Origin: Leucocoprinus leucothites
Lineage: Eukaryota > Basidiomycota > Agaricomycetes > Agaricales > Agaricaceae
Direction of reading: 5' to 3'
Assembly: GCA_013368445.1 (NCBI GenBank)
Contig: JAACJO010000008.1
Location: 372,001-436,000, forward strand
DNA length: 64,000 nt
The position numbers and the translations under genes were made by a program. Shown here piece by piece: positions 22,727-33,151 of this stretch. The notes beneath the pieces are model-generated. The model worked only from the letters and a program-made list of their open reading frames with translations. It ran no database searches and had not been told where the DNA came from. The number at the start of each line of letters is the position of its first letter. Position 1 is the stretch's first letter.

Positions 22727-23537
22727 ATGCGTTCTTTCACCTTCGCAGCGGCAACCGTTCTCTTTTTGTCTATTGGAGCTGCCAAAGCCCAGGCTCCTGC
22801 CTACGGACAATGTGGTGGCCAGGGATGGTGAGCTCCCACTCCAAGTTGTGCTATTGATTGTTTTAATTCGCACCTTCAAGGTCTGGCGCTACCACTTGTG
22901 TGGCTGGGTACACCTGTACTTCTAGCAGTCCTTGTACGTTCCGATTCCGAATAGTCCGACCTTTGGTAAAAACTCAAACGCACTTAGACTACTCGCAATG
23001 TATCCCTGGAACCGCTGCCCCGACTACATCGGGTGGCTCGTCTTCCACCTCAACCTCCTCTGGCGCTGCACCTACTGGCTCCCAGATTCGGGCTGTCACA
23101 AACCCGGTCTTTCACTTTTATCTTCAAAGCAATGGTAAGCCAGCATCGCAATTATACCGTGAAAAAAGTCATAAAACCGTCTATACAACCGTAAACTAGG
23201 CGGTAAACCACAACTCGGGCCTGAAGCATCCTCCGGCTACTTTACCGTTTCAGGCTCAATCTCCTTGAATAGTGCCAGTGGAAGTAAACTCTATCTCAAC
23301 CTTAACAACACTGCCTCTACCTCTTATAAGCCCCTCACTCTCGGCTCCACCGCCACGACTACCAACTGGGGCTTGGAGGGCGACACGATCATCACTACTA
23401 ACCCTCGCCAGCTCAATTTCATCGCTTGTGCTACAAGCAATCCGTCCTTCTACGACGTATACCTCCAGACCGGTAACGATACTCCCCCTGGAGCGAGCTG
23501 CACGTTGCAAACCCTGCATTTGCCCTGCCTTTGCTGA
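22727..23537 (+). CDS. Secreted CBM1 cellulose-binding protein with orphan C-terminal domain
   Basis: Four exons: 22727-22827, 22881-22933, 22988-23134, 23200-23537; 212 codons. A signal peptide ending near GAAKAQ is followed directly by a family 1 carbohydrate-binding module (AYGQCGGQGW, then TTCVAGYTC and YYSQC, four Cys and the aromatic face), the fungal cellulose-binding fold. A Thr/Ser/Gly linker (residues about 62-85) joins it to a domain of about 125 residues with no catalytic signature, containing FHFYLQSN, GYFTVSGSISL and a Cys-containing tail (CTLQTLHLPCLC). It binds plant or fungal wall polymer by its CBM; what the second domain does is unknown. It could be an expansin-like or non-catalytic accessory protein. 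TATA box at 22684. Confidence 0.87.
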
Positions 23538-23842
23538 AAAACGAAATTCCAAAACAGGGAGAAGCCATGACCGTATATATACACAGATGTGAATGTATCA
23601 GTGTATTGTAGTATACGAGAAGAATGGAATTATATCAGTCATAAACATTGTGAATAGCAAGGTATCCCGTCTGTGCTGGTATTGAAGGCTAACCGTCTAT
23701 GTCTGAATGAATGAGACATTGAAGAGAGGGTGCTGAACAAACAAAACAGATAAATAAATGGTACGAATAAGGATGACCCAATAACACAGAGATAGACGTA
23801 AAAATAAAGAGATAAAGCATCGTGATATTAACTACCCATGAT
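23538..23842. other. Convergent intergenic region, CBM1 / KRE6
   Basis: 305 bp, A/T-rich, holding the 3' ends of two convergent genes. No further feature seen. Confidence 0.55.
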
Positions 23843-26511
23843 TCAGCATTGACCGAGGAATGAATTCTTTGGCCAAGGCTGCTGGTAGTCCGTTAACCAG
23901 GTGGTTAAATTCGAATCTGTATATGCCTCGATGTGCCTATGGAGGGTAAAAACGGCGTGAGGAACCGAAAGCACTTCTCGAAAGAACACTGACCTGTTGA
24001 TATAATCAGTAGTCGGGAAATCCTTCGGGTTGCAACCAATGTTAATCTGGTCTTTGGGCTGGTAAACGCGTATGTAATCTACGCGCATGCGTGCAGGGAA
24101 AGGAAGATTGGCAAGATCGACGGGCCCAAAATTTCTTGACATTCCAAGGTTCATAATGAGGTACTAGACAGCATATTCCTTGGCTCTTAGTGACGGTGAT
24201 TTGTCGCTGTGTGTAACTCAACGCACCATAGGCTCCTGCGGGACCGGTCGGCTACCGATCTGAACAAGAGGATCTGGGCCAAGTCCAGCCCCTCGGAGGG
24301 TCCAAGAAAGCTTCCCATTAGATACCCAAGTGATATACTGAGGTCATGTCAGGACTTGCTCAGGATGAAAAAAATGCTTCCCGCGTACCCCTTCGTCGAA
24401 GCCAGGTTTGTACTGATAGATCCACCAGTTAATAAGCCTCATACCTCTGGAATCTGAGGACAAAATATTTCGTACCTCGAACCCGTAGACGGAATAGCAT
24501 CCACCACTAAATTCGTAGCAGTTTTGGTCAGTGTCTGTGGTTACCGAGGTGGCCTGCTGCGTGGCACTCCCGACAAAATTATTCTGTCTGGTGATTGTCG
24601 GATCCGCGATAATCATATTCTGTGTCGAGTTGTCCCAAACATATGCGTGGTTGAACGGCTGGATTTTCAGAAAAAGGTGATTCAGCCCGAATGGCATATA
24701 ACCAAGTAACTGGAGTGCCTCTGTAGAACCTGAACTTACCGCCCACTGTGCTGACTGCGATACATCAGCAACTAAAGTGTTCTGATTAATCTGTGCAGGA
24801 TGTCAAAACCATTGCAGGCGAACAGGGAAAATTAGCACGCGTGCCTGGGCTTCAAACACGTCGATCTCTGGGGCTGACCGCCCAACAAAAGTCCCATCAG
24901 GGTGCATCGGACCCGGATGATCCTCCCCTTTACACGTACACCGCGACAACTTCTGCCCAGGTAGGTAAGATAGCACACCACCACGCTTGTGGTCCCCATC
25001 AATGGTTGCCGCAACAGGCTGTCCGTTTATCGTCTGATTTGCAACGGTTCCTACGTCACAGGTATCATAGGTATATGGCCACTGGAGACAAATAAAGCAT
25101 GGGAGTCAAAATGATGCTGCGGTGGATAATGAAAGGATACAAGGGAGGCCGAGCGGAGTTTTGAAGCTTTGGTTGAGATAAAAATAGCAAACTTGGGACG
25201 TACTGTTCCTTCTAGCGAGGCACCGTATCCTGCCCTACCAAGGTTACCCATAGCCCAAATTGCCGGCCAGAACCCAAGAACACTATTAAACCCGGGTAGC
25301 TGCACGCTTGTTTCGATATAGCCACCGGTAAAGCAAAGTTTATTCCTGAAGAGATTATTGAGAAAGTGCGAGTTATTTTTATCTCACCATCATCATGACG
25401 CAAAACACGACGTACCACGTTGACATAAGTCCTATGCAAGTACAATGAACCGTGAATTCCACTTTCTAGAACCGTTCGTGGGAATCGATTTACGTACCAC
25501 CTTCGTACTGCAAATCATGTGTTTCCTTCTGCGAAAGGGTGATAACGAGAGAACCGCCCTCTGTCGTGATGGCCTCTGGATCATACCACTCTATATTATT
25601 CGTTTGCTGGGTTGGAAATCAATGACAACCTCACCATCGCTGACGTCTGAACCACACCACTCACCCAATAGTGCAAATCCACCGCTTCCCAATATGGGTC
25701 ATCGCCAGGGTAAAACGTCCGTCCGTCTACATTGAACTCGTCCGAGAATACCAGTTGCAACTCTTGTGAGGGATCATTCCATGATGAAGCTACGTACGCC
25801 TCTTTAGGTGTATCGAGATCAATCAACCCCCGGTTGCCAGATAGGACAGGTACCTTCGCTCACAGTTAGTCTTTCTATATGCAACAAGGTAGGAAGAGCA
25901 CACCTGTCCCGAAGAATTTATACCGCCAATATTATATGCGCCGAACGTATCAAGGGGCCGATGTTGCACAGATGTAATAACGGGCCAGCCGATGCTTTGT
26001 GGGAGAACCGTCACCGTAAAGAGCATGAACAAGAGACACTAGAGCTCACAATAACACCAAAATCCCTATTATTACAACGAACAAACAACCGCAGTTCCCG
26101 ACACCTCGTTTTGAAAACCCCCAAGACCTCCTTTCCGACACTGGGCTGGTCGTCGGCATATGTAATGCATCATCGTCCTCTTTATTGTTAGGCGAAAGGT
26201 CGAGTCCCCACTCAAATGGGTTGTGCGAAAGGGAGTACTGTATGGTCAGGTCCACTCGTCATGTTATCCCGATGTTTGAAAAGACGTCCACAACGTACTC
26301 GATCAGAGAGCTTGGCGAGGCTAGAGCGAGCACCAACAGGATATATTGATGAATCCGAGCTTGGCTTGAGGGTTTAGTATGAGCGACTTGCTGATCTCGT
26401 GGCAGTGTGTTGCCTACACCGTCACTGTAAACTTACTAAGTTAATCCACCCAAGTTTTTTTGAAACCAGCCTAGAAGAGATGAAAGTCTCTGACGAGTCT
26501 GGGGAAGGCAT
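23843..26511 (-). CDS. KRE6: KRE6/SKN1 family beta-glucan synthesis protein (GH16-like)
   Basis: Type II membrane protein needed for beta-1,6-glucan assembly in the secretory pathway. Fifteen exons on minus from 26437-26511 to 23843-23936, including one of 16 nt (25416-25431) and one of 24 nt; 581 codons. The start gives MPSPDSSETFISS; a cytosolic tail leads to RYSLSHNPFEWGLDLSP-type sequence, a single TM (residues about 90-110), then the SKN1/GH16 domain: GLIDLDTPKEAY, LQLVFSDEFN, PYWEAVDLHYW, WPAIWAMGNLGRAGYG, CTCKGEDHPGP, catalytic-type EIDVFEAQ, CYEFSGGCYSVYGFEYKPG, and a tail ending KNSFLGQC. The donor after FEAQ is ambiguous: GC at 24844 or GT six bases further, adding two residues. The first two exons are short and rest on splice logic alone. 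Confidence 0.92.
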
Positions 26512-27156
26512 GAATCGAGGGTTTCAACAATGCGAACGGATGAGAAGAAAGGAGGAGTGGGGAGTGAAGGGACAAGAAGGCAGCGACAATTTTGTAATGG
26601 TGGCGTGCGGGTGGTATTGGTGTGCTAGGAGCTCATTAGGGGAGAAATGACGAACACTCGGTCAGCCTCGAGAGTTATTTTTGGAACAGTCTGTTGCCCT
26701 GTATTGCCGGTCTTAGGATTGCGATCTACGATTCAGCCACAACAAAAATAGACAGTCAACCCTTCGCAAGCTTTTGCATCCTTTGTGCTTCTACACAGAG
26801 ATCTAATCTTGAGCTGGTATAAACCATAGGCGTGTGGTTAACTTTTGTTATAAATCTGCTCACAGGCGTGAAGGTCGTAAGGATAGCTCATTCAATTCGC
26901 TTTCATCAGTGAGATGGATTTGGTTATGAATCACATGCCGCATGCCGCGCAAGATAAACAGCGATGATGCTCGAGCGCGATCTCAACTCTGAAATGAAAG
27001 ATATCCACCCTTCTAGCTGCTACATAGATTGACACTATTACTCACGAACTTGTTCAAAATATACAACGCCGTCGCCACGTGCATTGAAGCCTACAAAAGT
27101 TCATGGAGAGTACCCGCCTCTCATACTCGCTTAGTCTTTACTCCACTTGAAGGATC
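26512..27156. other. KRE6 upstream and GTPase 3' region
   Basis: 645 bp between the KRE6 start and the GTPBP1-like stop, both on minus. No supported gene; an 83-codon plus-strand frame at 26399-26650 only overlaps the KRE6 5' exons. Confidence 0.5.
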
Positions 27157-29894
27157 TCATAGTAGTTTAGTGATAACACCAAGGCCCTGCCGTGGCAGAT
27201 GCTTATCAACAAACGCCCTCACAACGCCGTTACTGAGCAACTTACTTTCGTCTTTCCTTCGCGAAAGAGCAGCTTCATTCCTTCTTTGACGAATTCTGGG
27301 TGTGAAATAAACTCGAATTGCACCTTTGCGCGGTCGCCTGTCCGGAGGATGCCCTGAGGATGGTCCATTCCCACTATCCGGACAGTCTGTCGCACTGCCT
27401 GTTTGTGTACGTTAGAGTCACTGCATCTGGTCTAGATCAAGATCAGCCTACTCCACAATGCAACATGGCCTATAGCTTATGTCTTAACCTTGCACCTTTG
27501 GAAAAGAAGACTGAGCATACCTGGTAGTTGCGTTGCAACGTTGTGTTGTGGCTGTAATTGAATTAGATTTGAGCTGAAATAGGCTGAGTGCTTGACACAC
27601 TATAAAATGAGGACCTGGCCCTCAAACCTCGAGATGGCTGCAGCGGGCGGTTAGTCGTGCATTCCAGTTCCATGTGAAAAGGGGCCCCTACCTCGAGGCG
27701 GTGTGTCAGTCTTTGGCACCAAAACCATCCCTTTCCGCACTTCCGCTCGCTTCACACGTTTCAGAGCAAGAGAGACACACTGGCCTGCTTCCGCTGAGGC
27801 CACTATTGCTCTTATGTGGCTATTTTCAGAAAAGCTTCCATTAGCTGAATCGAAGTAATTTCACCTTTTCCGATGCATGCTTTTTACAGCAGTAACGCGA
27901 TAATTACCGTTCGCGTCTGGGCCAAGTAGGACACTCTCGCCAGCTTTGATAACCCCTGCATTGATGATCCCGTTGACCACCGTCCCGACATACGGAACCG
28001 ACCAAGTCTCAATGATGGAAATCTCACCGATCCTTAGAATTATTGCTCATGAAGCCGAATGTTACTCACTTCAAGCGGTTGGTCAATAGTGAATTTCGTG
28101 GAGTCGTGTTCGCTGGACGGTAAGAGATTGAGAAATGTTCGCAGCTGTAGTGAAGTAATTCTGAGTACGATGATTGTCGTTCAGCAGAAATTTCCTACGT
28201 GATCAAGACCTTCGCCCGTGACATTCGATATTTGGAATATTGGGCATATTCTTTGGGAAAATCAACTTCACTTCTGAAACGGCAAACTCAAAAGTCACCT
28301 CTCAGACCCGAAAGAAGTTGCCAGCTCAATTGAAGTTTCTACGTTTTTCACAAAAACGGGTGTCTTGCTGTGGAAAAATGAGATAGGGATACAACAAATA
28401 TGCAGTGATAAACGCTGACCGGCAGCCCGGGCTCTGCAGTATTTTTGATACTTGTTTAATTGTCTCTGCAAGCTTCGGTGCTGGTGTCATGTCAATCTTC
28501 CAGAAGATCCTCAGTCCCTCAGTTCTAGATTACTGTTGAGAACTTACTTTCGTTATGCAAACAACTACAGGGACACCGAGGGCCAAGGCTATCGCCAGAT
28601 GCTCCTTAGACATTCCAATAAGCCCGGCATTGGCCCCAACAATCAGGATAACACACGAAGGCGCCCCCGATGTCAGGCCGTACAATGTAGTTTTGAGATA
28701 TCGCTCATGTCCAGCTAGGTCTAGAGGGCGTCAGGAAGTGCACATGGTACCGCCGTCACAACTGACAGCGCCAACATACCAGTGAACGATACTATCTTAG
28801 CTGCCTGCATTGAAATCTCTTCCCATCCCAGCTTTTCATGCCTCACGATATTTTCGTCGGTCGTTATTGTCTGTGGCAGAATCGGTGCTCCAGAGGGCCC
28901 AAAACCAAGAATCTAGGTGTCCATTTAATGAAAGCACCCAAACAAGTGCCCAATGCATACCTCCATTCCAACACTCGAGGTTCTGCCTGTCTCAATCTCA
29001 TGTTTATGTCTAAAGAGTGCAACACGAGCTTTCCCTCTTCCGTCATCAAGAGATCCTAGTGGTAGTTTTAGCATAAGTAGATACTAAGAGAACGCGAATA
29101 AGCAACTAACCGCGCGTAAGCACTCCAAGTGTTGTGGATTTGCCGCTATCGACATTACCGACGACCGCACACCGAACTTCAGGGGTTAGAGAAACATTGG
29201 GAGGGGGCAACCGAAGCAGTAGTGTGATTCTTGGATGTGTAGCGTTTCTGGACTCAAACAGGAGCGACACCTGCTTTTATTTAATGAGTTGGACTTGTGC
29301 CAGCTAGATGATCCGCACCTTGCCCCCAACCTCATCAACAAGCCTCTCAAAAGTCCCTCGAATCTCGTCTATCTGCTCGAAGGTCCTTTCCGTCCCCGTC
29401 CAGCCTTGTGTCGTATCTGTTAACTCTCTCGAAAATAGCTCTGTGTGGGGTGGATGCGCTCCTATCCGGAAAACATATTCCCCATGGTGTTGAGTGAGTA
29501 GCTCGGCAATCATGTCCCTTGCCATTGAATGTTCGGCCGAGTTCCTCGACAGAATTAAATTCTAGAGTGCGCGCAGGGCATTGTTGCTGTAATGAGGATT
29601 GAACGAAGTAATACGTCAGATCATCGCTCATACCAGTATCCGATCTTCAAGTTCTAGTAATGACGCCCGAATGACGGCTGCGCTGTCAGTCGGTTTGGTG
29701 GGGTTTGAGCTCGAACCGTCATCCCTGGTTTTGCCCTTCGCTTGAGCCACGGCTGCAGATGTGGAATGCTTTTGCTCCTTGGTCTCCTTGTCTTTCTCTG
29801 CGGAAGCCATCACAGCCGGTTTGGCTCTCTGTTTGGCCATCTCGCGGTTATGAATTTCGTCTATCTCGGATTGGAAAGTCCTCAGAGTGGTCAT
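27157..29894 (-). CDS. GTPBP1/GTPBP2-like translational GTPase
   Basis: Cytoplasmic GTPase related to Hbs1/eEF1A; in animals GTPBP1/2 act in mRNA surveillance and rescue of stalled ribosomes. About 17 exons on minus; the first are 29634-29894, 29319-29561, 29111-29252, and one is only 18 nt (27452-27469, AMLHCG). Total about 645 aa. Seen in order: a Lys/Ala-rich N-tail, G1 P-loop GNVDSGKS (residue about 199), [10 protein letters not shown] and [15 protein letters not shown] (switch I), G3 [12 protein letters not shown]4 [15 protein letters not shown] (G5 region), then domain 2/3 blocks [35 protein letters not shown], the C-terminal [13 protein letters not shown] strand and [16 protein letters not shown]. 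The start (caccATGacc) is in a good context. The reading is continuous. Confidence 0.9.
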
Positions 29895-30383
29895 GGTGGA
29901 GAGCCGTCTGTTGTCAAGCGTTTAAAGTGGTTGCTGAATTTAAAACGAGCGGCTCGAGTCAATGATAGTCTTTGAAGTTGCCAGTGAGTCAGTCGTTCCC
30001 ATCTCCATATTCGGATAATGCTGTCATGTAGTGTCATAATCAAATGTATTTGGCAAAGGCTAGACAAAAAAATAGATCTATTTCATACCGCCGAGCTAGA
30101 GGGTGCAGAGCTGGTAAGATCTGGAGATTCAATCTTTAAATTGCACGTCTGTGATATATAATATGCAACTGTTGTCAGTGGCGGTAGTCAAGACGTTTTT
30201 CTGGACAGCCTGAGCTCGAAAGAATAAAAAGTTGACAAAGGTATTCTTAGCTTAAGATCACGTGAATCTCATTTACAACCAAGCAACTTCATTGTTCCAG
30301 GCTGAGGCTTTATTACAGCCAGGACCACTACTATGATACCAGTATAAACCCCAACAACTCCACAAAGCAACGAACACTATACT
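29895..30383. promoter_or_regulatory. Divergent promoter, GTPase / coiled-coil HPD protein
   Basis: 489 bp between divergent start codons. A/T-rich stretches occur near 30060-30240; no sharp motif is recognised. Confidence 0.45.
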
Positions 30384-32530
30384 ATGACCAATGAAAATAT
30401 ACAACCTACACCAGGGCTTTCAGGCGTCCGCAAACTAAGCGGCTCCCAGCCAGGACTTGTCGACCCAACACAACCGTCGCGTCTTCTTCGACTCCATGGC
30501 GCGAAGCTGAGCTTCGCGGCGTTCGATCCATTGACAGCATGCTCGCAAGTGCATCCTGACACTATGAAACCTTCGAACGCACAGTTCTATCGTCCCAAAC
30601 GCGTGGTAATCGAAATAGCACCTTCTGGAGAGTGTACGTGGCGTTTCGTACCCAGTGCAAAGCGAGAGAACGGGGTAGCAGACGAGGGAGCGTGGCCAAG
30701 GATTGTAAATCTCTGTGGGTTAGTAAAATTCTAAATTCTACGAACTTAGAGAATAACGCGGTTCAAAATGTAGTGAATTAGTAGAGATGACACAAGACCA
30801 ATGGGATATCTACAAGCTTGATCCTTTTTATGAATGTTTTGTATCAGGACCCTCCGAGATCACGAATATTCAGCCCGTATCTTCAAAACCTCCCCCATTA
30901 TCTCCTCAGCCGCTCCGCAAACGTGAGCTGTTGTCTCCTTCTCCACCGCCCGAGAGATCGATGCCGCCACCCGCTCCGCCCCGAAGACGCAATTGGGTAC
31001 AAAATGAAAGCGACAGTGACGATGAGGATGAAGTCGAAGCAATGATCGCTAATGACGAACAGCCTTTGCCGCGTCGTCGAAGCGTTATCCGGGAGCGCCG
31101 CGAGCGGCTTGAGAGTCAGAGGCAGGCACGACGCGGAAAACTCAAAGGGAAGATCGAAATGTCCTCCCAGGAAGATGACATGTACATCAATATTTTTCCT
31201 AATGGCAGTACATTTGAATCGTCCAATCAACTGCCCTCAAGACAAAGTTCAACCCCTGAACCAAGCAAGCGAAAAGGTGAGAGGGGAGATCGATTCTAGC
31301 CTTCCAGCGCCTCTCACATTACAGATAGCCACTAGTGCTTTTGATACATCATGGTCTCCAGATTCTAGAGAAGTAGAAGAGCTGGGCCTTCGCCTGGCGA
31401 AAAACTACATCTTTTCTTCAAACTCAAACTCGAAAAGAACGCGCACGTCCTCACCACAAGGACCTCAGCGAGAACGAGAATTCAAACAAAAGAGACTCGA
31501 ACGGAACAGAATCAAGCAACAAAGAAGAATGGCGGAGGTGGAGGCCTGGAGATATCAGAGGGACAAGAGACTTCTGGATGAGATCATGGAGGAAATCCCG
31601 CAAGCAGAACAGGAAAATGCCTCTATCAATGGTATGGCACGATCGAAGTCCTTTAGTACTCAACTGAACTCGGTCGCGGAATTCCCTCAGACATACCTGT
31701 TTCTGATGCCTCCATGGCCCAAGACGACCCAGTGTCTCAGACTGAGACCGAACAGACGCAGCAGGAGGACCCAATAGATGCAGAAGATGCCGCTCGTCGC
31801 AAAGCAATAGAAGAGTCGCGTCGAAAGCTCGCTGAGCTCGAAAGCGATAGACCTCTGTGGGAAGAGCAGGCAAAACAACGACGGCTCCGCGAAGAAGTGG
31901 AACAACAGGCTCACCAGGCTAAAATTGAAGAACAACGTCGAGAAGAAGCTAAGAAGAAAACCGAAGTGGAATCCCGAGCTCGGAAAGAACGCGAAGAAGT
32001 GGAAACGAAGAAACGCGAACAAGAGAAGAATGCTCGACGAGAAAGAGAACTCCGTGACCAAGAGCGGCGGCAGAGGCGCCAACGTTGGTCATTCGGCCCT
32101 TGGACGACGCAACGGGCACTAGAGCGTTATCGCATCTTGTCAGAATCATTCGATACCACCAAGTTCACTGTTGAACTTCCTTTGAACGTTGAGGATGTTC
32201 CCTGGCCTTCGCTCCAATCCCCGAGAAGTTTCTCGGTTGAAGACGTCACATGGGATTCTGTTGAGCGTTTTTTTGAAGCAATCAGGCCGCACTTGAGGCA
32301 CCAAGACTACAAGACGTTGGTGGAACAAAGTCACCGCCGTTTCCATCCCGATCGATGGCGAAGTCGCAATTTATTGAAAACGGTTGAAGACGAAGTTGTT
32401 AGGGGTTGCATGGAAGTTGGTTAGTTACCACGTTGTCTGACTACGTCAAAGTTTCATTCATTCTCTCCCAGCGGCGAATACTGTTGCTCAGGCACTGACA
32501 CCAATTTGGCGGGGCCTCAAAGACCGGTGA
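30384..32530 (+). CDS. Coiled-coil protein with C-terminal J-like HPD motif
   Basis: Function unknown. Exons: 30384-30718, 30774-31276, about 31325 (or 31308)-31631, 31691-32419, 32472-32530, roughly 640 aa. N-terminal third: a globular segment rich in Trp/Arg (VVIEIAPSGECTWRF). Middle: disordered Pro/Ser/acidic region, then a long Arg/Glu/Gln coiled coil (about residues 380-540). C-terminus: a helical segment with WDSVERFFEA, DYKTLVEQSHRRFHPDRWR and a final helix. The HPDR(W) tripeptide after a basic helix resembles the J-like tail of NFKBIL1 and DnaJ proteins. The junction at 31276 is out of phase if the 48-bp intron is used; a 31-bp intron keeps frame, or the AAAA run carries one extra base. 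Partners cannot be inferred. Confidence 0.7.
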
Positions 32531-33151
32531 ACAACTGGTTACTAAGTAAAAATCCTCGGCTGTCTCGTTCCGCACAAATCGCACCTTCAGAAGATACGTT
32601 GGTCATAAGAAACCTGGCACAACTATCGCATAAATCAAATCATGGCACTTTAGCCCTTGGGTGAATGATTTGGGTGAGGATCAAGCGGCTTTTAGCTCAT
32701 CAATAAGGATGCCTGTACAAAACCTCAAGCTTGCCTGCGAGGTAGATATACCTGGGGGTGCTTTATTATATCCATGTAGAGTATTGCATAGCTGCGCGTC
32801 CGCATTCCATATACCACAAGCGCCTGATCTGACTGTATTCGTAAGTGATCGTGTAGGCACAGTTCTGTGACGTTTCCCCACGCGGAAGGCGACCTGAGCC
32901 TCCTTGAGTCAACAATCATCAACAAGAAAGCATCAAGCGTTCTCTCCTCAACCTCTCCCTATTTCCGAGTTCTACATCCACGCTCCCTTTATTTCTGGAT
33001 CTTCCGCTTGACGTCAAAAACTTCAAACCACTCGGGTCCACCTCTTAGCTGTACACAGCACTTCCTCTGAGGGACGCCACTTTACACCATCCAGGATTAA
33101 AGAGCGGCTACATCACAATCGCTTTGGCCCCCCTCTCGCTGGTCCAATCCA
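32531..33151. other. Intergenic, HPD protein to RING protein
   Basis: 621 bp with short frames only. The end of this stretch is C/T-rich, as expected for a basidiomycete promoter and 5' leader. Nothing else seen. Confidence 0.5.

Noticed and set aside
26399..26650. 83-codon plus-strand ORF
   Set aside because: Antisense to the short 5' exons of KRE6, which have consistent splice logic.
31687..32082. 131-codon minus-strand ORF rich in Phe/Leu
   Set aside because: It is the antisense shadow of the Glu/Lys/Arg-rich coiled coil on the plus strand.
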